Positions 12,361-55,110 are shown, numbered from the stretch's first letter. The stretch is 64,000 nt of DNA from Strigops habroptila (GCF_004027225.2 NC_044278.2:9300001-9364000); one strand, 5' to 3'. Numbers and translations: made by a program. Notes: a model not told the origin generated them from the sequence alone.

Positions 12361-15300
12361 CCCATAGCTTAGCCCTTGGGGTTTCTGCATGTTTGATTTG
12401 TAGAGCTCTTCTTTTCACTAAAGAAAGAAACGAGGCTGATGGCATATGGAGCTGAGGACATCCTCACATCCTCACGGACATTTGTGGCTGCTCGTGCTCC
12501 AGATGGCACTTCCAATATAACTTCATGAGCCAACTGGTAAATGGGCTCTAATTGATTGTAAGTTTTAAACGGAGTAAGATTGAAACTGTAGAGATTTCAA
12601 AGCTGAGCTGCTTTGGAGTTATTTGCCTCAACTTCACAAGGGAAAAGCCATTAGGAAAGCACGGGATGTAAAAGAGTGCACTTGTTTGCGTTTGCCCTCT
12701 TTCATTTAAAGATGTAACTTGCTCTTTTAAATTTCCCTTGGGCTGGAAGCCAAACTGTGCTCCCTTGAAGACGATCACAAAGCGAACTTCATTGGGAATG
12801 GGATTGGGCTTCCAGCGTGGAAAATAGTGATTCAAAAGAACTCTTTTTGAAGATTTATGAGCATATGAAAAGGGGGAGTTCAGAGGAGCTGCGTAGAAAC
12901 TAATTACAGTGATCTCTGTGGTATTGAGGGGCATTTCCCCACTGCTTTGCAGGATGCAGCCATCCTTCTTCCAGAGTAAGGTCCCAAAATTTCCTTTGGG
13001 GCACCCTTAGTATTGTTTTCCATTTAGTACTTGGCATCCTTCCATCACTGGTGAGTAAGGGAAAGGCAGAGTGAGAGTGCCAGCCCTGCTGGGAGCAGAG
13101 TGCTGGGTGTGCAGTTACACAATGGTAGTGGTTGGAGTGGAGGAGGCATTCCCATCTCCCCTCTGGCTGTTTGCTTGTGCTGCTTTTCACCCTGGGGTTG
13201 GTTTTGCTGTTTGGGGCTGTGCTGTGAACTTGGTCACAGAAAGGCTCCAAGACAAAAGCGTGGCGGGGGGGAGCAAAGGGATGTTTTGTTGTGTTCTGTT
13301 TTCCAGCAGTGCTGTTTGCTTGCTGAGAATTGTGTTGACACAACCGAGGGTGGTGAACCATGCTGTGGAGGTGGAAGCTACTTACACCAGTGCTGCAACA
13401 CTGTGCAACTGTACCCTCGGGCTCAAGGAGCTTGCTTTCACACAGGGCCAGAAGCTCTGCAAACAGACTGTGCCTTTGAGTGGTGTCCTGAGAGATGTAA
13501 TGATCTTTTGTGAAGCCATTTCAATTGGCTAAATTGGGCTCTCGATTCACACATGTTTGTGGAGGGATGAGGCCCCGACTGATGGGGCTGTTTATGCAGC
13601 ACGGTTGCCCTTGCCTTAGAGGGGTAGAGTAAGAATTATCACTAAGAGTGATTTAGTATTGGAGGTATTTAAAGACTGTGCTTAGTTTGTGTATCCTTCA
13701 TAACAGCACCATATCCATATGGCTTGTCTTCTCTAGCTTTGCTCAGGCTCCAGTGGTGGGCACTGTTGGGGTGGTGGCCAGTCCAATGCTGACTTCTGTC
13801 TATGCCATTGAAAGAACTCCAAGTCAGAGATGTCGTTTAGCATGTTAGTTGTCTCTTGGTCTCCTCCCTGCCTCTTCCCCAGCAGTTCCAGAAGCTTTTC
13901 TGGGGTAAGGCTAGTCCCCTTGCTGCTGTAAAATAGACCAGGAGGTAGGTAATCTGCTTGGCTTGGCTATGACGAGTGTGTGTGTGGACTGTGCTCCTCC
14001 CTCCTTGGTTTCTTCATCTCATTCTGCTCAGACTGGGAGTGGTGTCTAGCCCATGCTGTCCTTTGCTGACCAATTCTAGGAAGCCTTGTTGACAATCAGC
14101 TTCAGTTAGGCACCACACAAAGCCAATGAGTGGTCTTCTGCTGTTTCCACCTGAAGCTGGGCAGAGCTATTTTATTGCCAGCAGCCCTGTAACTGCCTTG
14201 GCAGGAAGATCTGTGTTGCCTTGCAGCTGGGGCAAGGCGGTGGTGCAACAATACAGGAGACTCAAGGTTTTTGGGGCTGTCTTGTTGACTTTTCACAGAG
14301 CTGTGTCAAAACCGTTGCTCTTGTTTACACAGAACAAGAAAGTTGGCATGATCCAGCCTGCCCTGATGTTCCAGTGCTGGAGTTTGCTTTCTCTGCCTGG
14401 TGCCCAGCGCTGCCTGGCTTCATCCACCATCAAATGGGGCACTGCTTGTCCATGGTTCCTATCTAGGCAGCATTTCCACAGGAGCCTCTACCTGCTGAAA
14501 TGTTCTCTGACCCTGTGCTGGTTAGAGGGGTCAGAAGAGGAGCTCTGTACCCAGTCGCTGTCTCTCAGCTCTGATTCTTTTATCTGAGAGCTGGTGAGAA
14601 ATTCTTTTATGTGGTTAGAGGAGAAGGCTGAGAGTCAGTGCTTTCCTAGAAGCCCAGGAAAAAGACATAACCCTTCCTGATGTATGTATGCTGGCAGCAA
14701 TCCTTGCTTTTCCTGTTCCTGTGATGTGGTGGTACGTACTTGTGAAGACAGTGGTTTGTTCTCAAAGGGACTCCAGTAACATCACAGTCGGTGGTTTAAG
14801 CCTCTAATACTTGTTACCACCTTTTGTACAATTGAGGGTGTTTCTGGTTTGTAATGCCTAATGATTGCAAGGTTCTGTGTGGCCATCTCCTCTCGTGGTA
14901 TTTGAATGGGGGGGTGGCCTTACCCCCATTTATTGGAGAAGGACAGACACAAGGGAAGGGTTTTTCTGTGGTTGCTTAGCAGGACAGAGGTAAAAATCAG
15001 CTTTTGTGAGTCCCAGCCTATTGCTGGAGCCATAAGCTCCAGGCTGTGTGCAAGTCTAGGGAGTTAACAAGTGTTAACATCATGTGTCCCAGGCTGGGGG
15101 AGGTTTATTCCTGTTACAGGAATGATGCCATTTTCCAAACTGTGCCGTGCCTTGGCTTTATGTCTCGCTGTGTTTAAATCCACCCTTGTTCTCCCCCTCC
15201 CCAGAACCAGGCCTTATGTTCCTATCCTTATTTGTCCTATATTCTCTGCTGCCTTTAAGGAGCTTTCTCAAGGCAAGATATGTGTTTAGAGCTTGGGAAT

Positions 15301-16660
15301 TCCTGTATGCGGAAGGTCCCTCCCGTCTTCTCCTTTCCAAAAGCCCTGGCAAGCCCAAGTGTTATGCAAATACCTGCAGCTCCCGATGCAGCATGAACAC
15401 TTCTTTACTTGGTTGCAGATTGCACTGCCAGCCAAGGAACCCTGTGGGGAAGAGGCTTCGTTCCTTGGCACGGCTTGCTGAGTTACAAGCTTTTCTGGAG
15501 GTGTTAGTGAAGGAATCTATGGCTGGAAAGAATAGTCGGCCAAGTATAAAGCCTGAATTCCGTTGTTGTCCCTCTGCGTTTGGGGAGGGAGAGGGCTGAA
15601 AGCGGTGTTTGACTGTTCTGTTGCTAACAGCTTTGAAAACTGCCGTGAGCAGAAAACAATGGGGGGATCTAGTTTGATTTTGAAGCAGTCTTTTGCCTGC
15701 TCTGAGAGTATGGCATGGCTGCAGCCCTGTGGTGGCTGGGCAGGAGGCATGTGAGAGTGCTCCTGCGTGCCAAACACTGCGCTGAGCCAAGGTACCTCAG
15801 TCCATAGCTGCCAACCCTCCCTCTTCACCATGTGCACATTTCCCCAAAGCAGTGACTAACTCCCTTCCTTTCCATTTCTCTTCTCACCTTATGCAGGATG
15901 TGGGTTTGGAAAGCGGGATGGTGTCTACCTTTCTTCCCCACAGGGTTCAGGGATTTTGACATGTCACTATTGGGAATTGTTCTGATGTTGCCCTGTTCCT
16001 GTTCCAAAAAACATGACCCTCTTCTGCCCTTTACGGATGGGACATAAGCTTCTGTTCCAAATGGAACTACGATGTAAGAAATGTTGGCCCATATAAGCTA
16101 GATGTGATCTCTAATCAACTCTCCCCAGTGTTCTTAATATGTGTATATATAGATACAATTCCTAATAAAATTCAATTCTTCAGGGCCCAAATTAGCTTCT
16201 GGAGGCAAAGGTTGCAAAGAAAGGGAGGTGCTTATAGCACCATCGATTGTGTGCTTGCAAAAAAATGGGCACACCTTGCAGTTGTGAAAACAAAGCAGGT
16301 TCAGGCATGGTGGTCTGATCCTCTCCTGCATTTCTCCTAGGAAAGTCACTCTCACCCCCCCATGCCTTCCCCCTGTATATGGGCTGTAATGCTGCTGTTC
16401 TGAATCCGGGGGTATTTGGGCTGTGTGTTACACAGGTGAAGATATGGGAGTATTTAAGTCAAGCCATGTGCTTTTCCTGGGGGTGAATTTCTGTATGTAG
16501 GCTGTTGGGTCTTCTCCAAATCGCTTTTCCACGTGATTATGCTGTTTCTTCTGGGTTTTTAAACAAAGAGGCTAGACTTTGCAAAACAGAGTTAGTTATC
16601 AGTTTGTTTAAAGCTCCACAAATGCATGTATTTGACCAGACTGGAAAGAGAGGTAGCAGA

Positions 16661-16713
16661 GGAGTTAGAACTAGATGATCTTAAGGTCCTTTCCAACCCT
16701 AACCATTCTATGA
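16661..16713 (+). mobile_element. CR1 3'-end stub (copy 6)
   Basis: Only the last 50 or so bases of CR1: a TTAGAACTAGATGATCTTAA block, then CCTTTCCAACCCTAACC, then ATTCTATGATC. It lies about 140 bp upstream of the VANGL1 exon 2 acceptor. Confidence 0.85.
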
Positions 16714-16849
16714 TCAGCCAGGACAAGCTTGTGAACAGGGCACAGTGCGATGAGTGGTAACATGTGGCCAGGGTGAGGGAATTGATGCCGGAGGAATGAT
16801 GTCTTGCTTTGCTTAGAGTGCATTTTCATGCCTGTTTCCCTTTCCTCAG

Positions 16850-17070
16850 GTCGATCGTGAGGAGCCAAGCACCCTCCCTCCTGTCCCTTCCCATCGGATT
16901 CCTTGTAAGTGAAGCTCACTCACTCTCTGAGGACCAGACCTCACTGATGACTGGGAAGCCAAGAGCACCCAGGAAAGCACTTTTACCACGGACTCCACCT
17001 CAGGAGCACCAGGAACTCATCTTCTAAGGAATAATCTGTGCCCCTTTGTGTAGACCCCATGTCTGCTGCA
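16850..17070 (+). other. VANGL1: VANGL1 exon 2, 5' UTR part
   Basis: The acceptor CCTGTTTCCCTTTCCTCAG ends at 16849. The leader from 16850 has an in-frame stop (TAA at 17032-17034), so translation must start after it. It includes a complete 26-codon upstream ORF starting at 16947. A strong internal donor-like GTAAGTGA at 16905 and an AG at 17026-17027 mean a leader lacking 16905-17027 is also possible. The exact leader structure needs transcript data. Confidence 0.6.
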
Positions 17071-47132
<30,062 letters not shown>

Positions 47133-50100
47133 GGGATTCTGAGGGTGGGTTCTTTGGGGATTGGATTTTGTCTTTCAATATCGTGCTTTTTGGGTTTGAT
47201 TTCCCCAATGCTGACTGAAACTGGCAGATGATGGACCAGTAATATTTGACCATCTGCACTTTATTTGGAAAGGTGGGGGGGAGTTGGAATATCTTATCTA
47301 GAAAGAAATATCTTAAGAGGCGACAGGGTGACTTGGCTCGGTTAGCTCAGCCTTGGAGACAGAACAGAGTTTTCCCCTTTTCCCCCCCTTTCCAGGCATA
47401 CTGTAAGTCTCGCGCTCGCTCTTTCTCCTCACGATTGCAACATGGGTTATTTTTGTTGGAGCGCTGCCTTTATGCCATACACACGCCTGTGCTTTTTCCT
47501 CTCTGCTTTTCCTACCCGTAGCTGTTTCTGAAGAGTATATTGCTCACATCTTTGCTGTAGAAACCTTGCTTGCGCAGGGATGTGGCAGTCCCTGTGCATT
47601 TGGGGAGGAGAGGGTATCAAAGGGAGGGTGTGAGGGGGCTACTTCTGGGAGCCACCTCATCTGAAGACTTCTTTTCCCTCTCTCCATATACCCTCTTCTG
47701 TCAGAGCTGGACCTCTATGAGCACAGTGGGATGGTTTTGCCTTCTGTGTCTCTGAAGTTGCTTGTCTCGAACTGGAACAGCCCGTTTGCAGCTCTTCAGA
47801 TTGGTTTTGCTTTATGTTTTTATCCCAGTGCTTGTTAGTGAAACTGTTCCATGCGACACAGCTCCCTGTTATCTCTCACCTGCTTCCTCTCTCCTGCTTG
47901 CCTGCATCTCTGTCGGGCACTCCCAAGGCTCCCTGTTTCTGTCTTCTCTGTCTGGCTTTCCCAATATGTTTCTCCAGCCGCAGTCCCCTCAGGCTCTGCC
48001 TTACTGCCACTTCCTTTTGCACCTGCAAGGGCTGCCTATTTGCACTGGGACAGGGGAGGTGAGTAGCTGGCCCCTCCTCAGATAAATCACAGACCCTCCC
48101 TACATCTGACAGCCTCTTTGAGGAGAAGGGGCGCAGGCAGGAATGCACCCCTCCCTCTCTAACCAGCTTCAAGTGTGTCTGGAGGAAAGGAGAAGGAGAA
48201 GAGCTAGGGAAGGGCTGACCTCTGCCACGTGCACTTGCTTTGGAGAACTGCTGTGTGTCCTTCTCCACCATACGCCTTCAGCTCTAGCTAAGAAATACCA
48301 AACTGTGTCTGAATGTTGAAAACCTGCCTGCCTCCTGCCTTTCTTGGCCTTTCTGTACTGCTCGGTGCTGGGATCTGCTCCTGAAATGTGCAGTTTTGTT
48401 TTGCCTGTGTCCACCAGTGTGGCTTTAGTGTCACCTGAGTTTTAGAGGGGTTTGGGAGGTTTGCTTTTAATGATGAGTCAAAAGCAGTATCTGATTGCTG
48501 GCACAGGGCATGGGGTGACTCCAGAGCCAGCTCTGAGGCTGGCAGTGAGCTGCCTTCAGTCAGGTCCCAGCTCTGTGGCAGTGGATTTGTGTGTGAATGC
48601 AAAATGATTCATTCTGCCCACTCTTTTGCCATGCAAATATCTCTTATCAGGACAGGATCTGACCTGCCCTCCATATGGATGTCTTAACACAGAGGGCCCC
48701 AGTTCTACGTAAGCCAGTGCCTTTTGTTGCCAGGGTGGGTAGTCTTCCGAGAGGGGCTGTGACAGCCCCTCCTGTCCCCTTTGGCCTTCCCTGCGCTCCT
48801 CCAGCAACTCATGGGGCTGCCTCCATGCTCCCACCAGCATGAGGTGGCCCAGCTAAGAGTGGGGCTCTGCTAGTCCTCCACAGCCTGGCTGGTGCCCACC
48901 ACAAGCTGGTGAGAGGGAGCAGCCACCTTAAGCTGGGGACAGGGCAGGAGGGTCCAGCCTCTTCCAGCTTCAGCAGCAATGGAGCTGTGGATAGTCCTCT
49001 TGGGATCAAGGGAGCACAACAAGGGTCCAGAGTGGTGATTCCTCATCCAAGTGATGCCTGCAGTGTCCTGCACCTTTCTTACAAGTGCGTGGAAGTCACC
49101 TGGATCCTGTCTTCTCCATGTAATGTGCCAGATGTGGTTGTGAAGAAACTAGATGGTGCAGTACGTGATGGGAGCAGGACCATGTCCCTTAAAGGATGGG
49201 AAGCAGGTAGAGTTTTGCCTTCTCTAAACTTAGTGTTTGGGTTTCTTTCTAGGTCAGGCTTTCTGGTAGTCTGTATAGGGACTCCTTTATTGACTGTGGC
49301 CTTTGCAGTGTTTTAATTAGAAAATATAGATTGGTCTATTCCTTTAAAGAAAAAAGGTGGGGGGGAACTATATAGTATCTCCTCACACTTGGCTCTCCTG
49401 AAGGTGCGTGTGTCTGGCTTTCATGATGTGCATCACTAACAAGGGAGAGACTGGGAGACTGTGGAGCACTTCTGCCTGTGCGGAGGCTGCTGCTGAATTG
49501 GCTCATTTCTGTGAAGCCAGAACAAGAACCCCCTTGCTGGGGGCTTGGGTGTGCTGTATGTGAGAGCACCTTCTCACAGGCACCTCTGCTAAAGTTTCTC
49601 ACTTTGCCAGGATTTCCTTCCCCTTTCCCCTGCCCCACCGGGGGTCTGTCTGACAGGATCTGCTCAGGAAACTCATGTCTTAATCCCATTAAATCCTTAA
49701 ACACATGGAGAAGCAGACAGAAGCGGTGCTTGCTCGCTCTGGGTCTGCTTCCTCATCAGTGCTGCCTTTTCTGCCTGCCCATGGAAAGGACACTGTCAAT
49801 GGGGGCCAACTCCTAAATTAAACACTCTTCCCTGTGTCAGCACCGTGAATGCTTTGCCTGATGAAATCTGGAGGAGAGGACTTGGCCTCTCAAATGGGCT
49901 CTTTAGAATGCAACCTGCTTAGGGGTGACGACAGACTCAAAGAGGTATCGGGACTCCTGAGTATTCCCTGTGCTTGTTTTTAATGACATCCTATTTCTCA
50001 GGGTCTCTCTAGTTTCCCCTCTCTGCAGAATCAGGGGACCACTGTCATACCTACTTCACTGGGGTGTTGGGAGGCTAAACTCAACTTGTCAAGTGCTTTG

Positions 50101-51833
50101 AGATCCACAGATGGATCTGTGGCATCTATACGAATTCAGACTCTTCATAAAACCCCTGAGCGGTGAGAGCAGCCTGGTTTGTTTAACTCTGTTTATAGCC
50201 AGCTAATGAGTAAGAATCGAGCCACAGGGAACACAGCTCCGATCCAAATCCCGCACTCCTTCCTTCTGCAGAGCTTGCCAAGAGCTGAGCATAAAAATAA
50301 GGCTTGAAGGGTTTTGCCAGCCAAGAGCAGGCTGTTTTCCTCCAAATGCCTTTCCTATCCGGCACTGTCTCCATGCACATATTCTCCCTCCTCTCTCCCA
50401 ATCTGGATTCTTGTACCTGGCTGAGAATTGTTGGGTTTTTTTGGAGTTCAAATGGTTTGTAAGACAACCCTGTTTGAAGTGAACAATGTCCCCTCAGAGG
50501 AGATCCTTGCACTGGACATCCTTCACTAAAGACTGGACCATTTGATAATGTTACCCCATTCCTCTCTTCCATGTTGGTGTTTTCCATGTGACTCTCAAGT
50601 ATGCTCCTTGGATACTTTAAAGGCTTTGGGGTTTTTTTGGTCTCAGATTTGTAACAGCCTAAATCCAAAGCTGTGCTGAGATCTTCCAAAACCAGACGCA
50701 GCTATTTGAACTGTTCTGGAACAGATGGAGATGGCTGTGGGTTTCCACGAAGCCTGGCTTTCTGTTTCATGGCTAAAGAAGGAAAGAGACAGATTCCTCC
50801 CAGCTTCTAAGAGTGTAGATATTACACTTGCAGGGGGGCTATAGGAGAGAAAGGCAGATCTGATTTTAGCCTCTGCCAGTTATTCCTCTGACTTCTGCCT
50901 CTACAACTTTTCCTGCCAGCAACTTTAGTCATTGCAGCTCCCGTCCTCGCCTCCCTGTGAGGTTTTTTTCCCTGATATTCCCTAGTGAGGCAGAACAAGT
51001 ATCCACTGGGATGGGGTGCTTGGGCTGCAGTTTGGGAGCAGCTCACAATGAGGCACAAGGTTGGAGAAAATCTGAACAAATCCCACCCCTCATGGAGCCT
51101 CTTAACCTTTTCCTTTGGGATGGGGATCTCCATGCAAAGCCTCGGGAATCTGCTATTGCCAAATATGCCAGAACCTGTGGGAGAGCTGATTCTGAAGCCG
51201 GCCCTACCCTGCATAAGTAGCTTTTAAAGTCTTGTTTGAGATGTGCTGGTTTCCAGTGCTTGCTGTTGAAGAACTGGAAAGATCCATCCTGTGCTGAATG
51301 TGGAATCCTATTCAAGCCAGTTCCATCATCTTGCTTACCAAAACTTGTAAATCTGCCCTTTTCCAAAAGGAAAACAAAAGTCTTTGGCAAAAACGCTGCA
51401 GTCTGGTCCCAGGCTCTGCTCTTTGGTTGTGCTCAGTTCTGCCCTCCCCTATGAGAGCTGTTCGTGAGATGTGTGTTCAGGTGTCCGTTTCCTCATGCAG
51501 TTTGTGTATGTCTGTGCTTTTCCCTCATAGGTGTGTGCGTTATACATGTCTAAAGCCTCAAGCCGGGCTCGGTGGTTCAGCATTCCAACTGTGTTAAGAA
51601 GGAAGCTCTTGGTATTGAACTGTTTGGGGTTTTTTACAAGCAAAAGTAAACTCCCCCAAAGCCCTCCGAATTTCTGTCTTCTAAAAGAGATGACTTTGGG
51701 CCGTGAAGTCTCCTATGGGAATACACATCCTCCTGCGTTCAGGCTCCTCCTCCGACAGATGATGACCAAAAGTTGCCGTTTCCAACCGCTGCTCTATGAC
51801 CGCTTTGGGATACTCCTGAGCCAGGTCCCCCCC

Positions 51834-51861
51834 GTTACACCAGTGGTACAACTGGTGTTAC
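51834..51861 (+). other. Stem-loop in VANGL1 3' UTR
   Basis: Inverted repeat GTTACACCAGT / ACTGGTGTTAC around a 6-base loop GGTACA. It makes an 11-pair stem with a single T-T mismatch. This can be read directly in the sequence; any function is unknown. Confidence 0.8.
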
Positions 51862-52450
51862 CCTCCCTCTGCATCCCTCCAAGAGACTCTGTTTTTAATC
51901 CCCACAATGTACTGAAGCCCTGCGGGCAGCCAGCCCTGCCCTGTGTGTGCTCTGCCTGCCCAGAGAGGGCATCCTTCCCTCTGGCTGCACCTCTCACCAG
52001 CGCAATGATGCTTGGGGGTATCTCCTGCACTGGGGGGGTGCTGTGGCTACCTGCACAGACAGTAACTGTGAAGGAATCTTACACTCTTCTGTGCCTGTTT
52101 CTTGGATTCAGCATTATTGTGTCTTGGGGAAGGCGGTCCTTCCCTCGCCCTCTTTTTGATCACTGTGTAATACTCTTTTTCTACACACACTGTGTATAGT
52201 AAGATGGGGTTTGCCGAGGTTTTCTAATCAATAGACACTAACCAGCATTTCTTTCTTTCTTTTTTCCTCTTTGCACATGTGACTTTAACTGCAATGGTAC
52301 CTGGTCTTTTATGTTCCTTTTCTAATTGTGAACTTAAGTAAGCAAATTCCTGGTGTCTGTGACATTAATGCACTGTGGGTCTTAGCCTAGAGAGTTGTTC
52401 TGTTCCAAGCTGGGTTCTCTTAAGTTATAGCTGGATGGGGGTTGTGTTGG

Positions 52451-52486
52451 TTTTTTTTTTTTTAAACTGAAACATAAAAAAAAAAA
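52451..52486 (+). other. U13/A11 foldback upstream of the poly(A) signal
   Basis: Thirteen T (52451-52463), a 12-base spacer, then eleven A (52476-52486). In the transcript this would form an all U-A stem about 40 bases before AATAAA. Homopolymer length may vary between individuals. Confidence 0.75.
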
Positions 52487-52525
52487 GTTTTACACTTTGC
52501 ATATTTTGTACAGTAAAATTCTGGA

Positions 52526-52531
52526 AATAAA
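52526..52531 (+). terminator. VANGL1: Poly(A) signal of VANGL1
   Basis: Canonical AATAAA in CTGGAAATAAACTG, following an AT-rich segment with TTTGCATATTTTGTACAG that looks like a vertebrate 3'-end context. A pyrimidine-rich stretch follows. Cleavage is expected about 10-25 bases downstream. The assignment to VANGL1 is by position and strand. Confidence 0.75.
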
Positions 52532-55000
52532 CTGAAACCAGATTGGATTGTCCCACTTTTCCCTCTTCTCCTTCCAGACAGCTTCGCTGGCCTTCAGGCA
52601 TTCCTTAGCTGTGGCTGGGAGGGGGCCCTGCAAACATGTGGTTTAACCTTTCTGAGGTTGTCTTTGTCACCCTTGTTCTAGCCCTTTCTGCTTCAGTAGA
52701 AGGCAAACTCATTTATCACTCCAGAAGAAAGACTGGTGGGTGAGTGCTTTGAACACCTGAGATCTCAGACGATGGGGAGCAAATGCAGCTGAGGGGGGGC
52801 CACAACTGGAGCGGGAACAGGTTTTTCTGCCTCCTGTCTCGTAGTTCACACACAAATCATGAAGTGTGGGGTTCATTGCCGAGTTCCTTGCTCGGAGGAG
52901 TCGTGAGAGGTGGAAAAGCCAGTGCTCCTTGTTTGTGTGGATGCAGAGCCTGTGAGGTGGGTATCTCGCCTCAACAGCACCTCTGGGTGCAGCTTTCCCA
53001 CCTCCCAGTTTCCATCACCGGCATCCTGAGAGCTTGGAGAGGTCAAGCAGAAGGAAATGGGGGAGCAGCCACTTTAACCTTCACAGCCTTTGGTACCTGC
53101 TCTTCAATGGGGAGTACCTGGCCTTATGGCTCTGCCCTGCAGATCCCCTCGGTGGCTTTGACTGCTGGAAAAATCCACAGGATGCTGCTGTGGAGATAAG
53201 CAGCACACACAGAAATGCTGATGGAGAGCACCAGCCAAATGGGTAGTTCTCTGCTTTGGGGGAGATGGGTGTATTTAGGACTGCAGAGCACTGAACTAAG
53301 GCAGGAAGCAGGAAGGGTGGGATGGGGGTGTGCTCAGACCTGCCTCCTGCCCTCCCTTGATCTCTCTGCTTTTGATGTGTCCCCCTCATCCTGCTGGTGC
53401 TTTGGCAGTGCCCAGCCCCGGGCTGTTTGCAGAGCAGCTCTTGGAGATGGGCAGGGAAAGGAAATGGCTCTGTAGAGCCTGTGATGGGTGTGCAGCCACT
53501 CTGTTCCCCTCTGAGGAAGACTTGGCTTGCTGGAGCGTAGGGGAAGGCTCTGTGGGATGCAGCCACAGGTATGCCACAGGAAGATGTGAGAAGCAGGAAT
53601 TTGGCACAAACAAGGTAATGGGCTTGTCAGCCTGGTCCGAGGCTCTTAGCCTTGAGAGCTGTGTCTGTACATACGAGTTCAGCACGCTCTGTTTCATGTG
53701 TGGCTTAGTGCTGATACTGAATCAACACCCAGTTGCTGCTGTTCGTAGCACTTTCTCTTCTGCTGTGGCTTGTGGAAGCTGATGGAAGGAACAGGCTTTG
53801 CCAGAGGGACCTGTTCCCTTGGCCTCCACCCAGAGCGCAGCTATCTGAATCATAAGGGGCTGCGGTGTGTAGCTCAGCAGGAATTGGAGCTGAGGGTGCT
53901 CTTGTGGTTTGGCCAAGTCTTTCACTGACTTTTCAAGGGTCTTTGAGGTGTGATGGAGCCTCAGGCTGCAGCATTGGGTTAAGTTTTACTGACCCAAACC
54001 TCTGACAGAAAGGGGATGGAGCCTTTCACTGGCAACCAACGCTTGGAGGGAGTCAGCATGCTGAATAAGAGGTAAGCACCTTCTGCCTGAGGGACATAGC
54101 AGGGGACATTGGTGGAGATGCTTCTCCTGCACTGCCCTTCCTGACCATAATGGTATAAGGCTGTGGTTGCCCTGAAGGGGAGAGGACTTGGTGGCTGAAG
54201 TGTGACTTAATACACAAGAAGATTAATTGTCCCCAGAAAAGACCAGGCCTTACAGTTATGAATGGTCAGAAAACGTCAGCTTTGGGGAATTCAGTGCGGA
54301 GATATGGGGCAAAGTGGCCACGCACAGTTGGGGTATGACAAATGGGTTAAGAAAGGGATTTGTCACAGTGGGCAACTGGCTGCAGAGCCTTGCATGAAGC
54401 TCTAGCAACACCTCACCATGCAATATTGTTAGCCAAATCAATAACTCAGTGAAAGGTCTGTCTGTGGAGGTGGGCAGGGGCTCAAACCCCAAAACAGCTT
54501 CTCCCAGTGCTATGTACTGGCTTTGCTGTCTCAGCCCTGCATCTGAATTCCTGGGAGGAACAGGGAGGGATTGAACTTGGGGCCCTAGAGCTTGGGGCAG
54601 GTGGGGAAAGGGGATCTCTCAGCAGGACGTGATGTCTCACACCAGCATACAGGAACGGAAGGTGTGCTGGGAATTGGCCAAGCAGAATGCTTTGATTTGT
54701 CTTTCAACACCGTTCCTGAGTTTATGTTGGACTGGGAAGGTGATGGGTTTAGGTTACAGACCTTTCCGGTACTGGCAGATCATCCACTGGGACAGGGGTG
54801 ACCATTCCTTCCCTTTCCATGTATGCACCCATGCACTGCCAGGGCTGAGAGAACAGAGAGTGCTGGGCATGGCGTGTCTGCAGATGCAGGTAGGGATGGT
54901 GTAGTGGGGTGATTGCATATGCATAAATCACTATCTATGAGCAAGGTTACCTGGGTTGCTTTGGAATGCTCTAACAAGCTTTGCAGCCCTGCTGTGAACA

Positions 55001-55110
55001 TAGAATCCTTATAGAATCATAGAATGGTTTGGGTTGGAAAGGACCTTAAGATCATCTAGTTCCAACCCCTGCCATGGGCAGGGATGCCTCACGCTAAACC
55101 GTGTCACCCA
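55001..55110 (-). mobile_element. CR1 3'-end stub, inverted (copy 10)
   Basis: The reverse complement of a CR1 terminus: TATAGAATCATAGAATGG tail, GTTTGGGTTGGAAAGGACC, then CATCTAGTTCCAACCCCTGC and CATGGGCAGGGATGCC. It ends near GTCACCC and has the same subfamily character as copies 1, 2 and 9. Confidence 0.92.

Larger units (their letters stand above)
8209..16849 (+). other. VANGL1: VANGL1 intron 1
   Basis: An 8.6 kb intron from the exon 1 donor to the pyrimidine-rich acceptor CCCTTTCCTCAG at 16849. It contains three CR1 fragments (10374-10611 minus, 11590-12360 plus, 16661-16713 plus). No other gene is supported, and the remaining open frames are unrecognised. Additional alternative 5' exons are possible but I cannot identify any with confidence. 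Confidence 0.65.
47133..52548 (+). other. VANGL1: VANGL1 3' UTR (end inferred)
   Basis: About 5.4 kb from the stop codon to just past the first canonical AATAAA that I find downstream (52526-52531). No intervening exon, promoter or CR1 copy breaks it. Two notable secondary structures occur, a hairpin at 51834-51861 and a U13/A11 foldback at 52451-52486. A 222-codon open frame (51531-52199) falls here but resembles nothing I know. ATTAAA at about 49686 and 49816 could give shorter isoforms. Confidence 0.65.

Noticed and set aside
50183-50689. 168-codon minus-strand open frame in the VANGL1 3' UTR
   Set aside because: No recognisable domain, splice context or promoter; most likely chance.
53860-53940. 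TGTAGCTCAGCAGG resembling a tRNA A-box
   Set aside because: There is no matching B-box at the right distance and no cloverleaf can be drawn.
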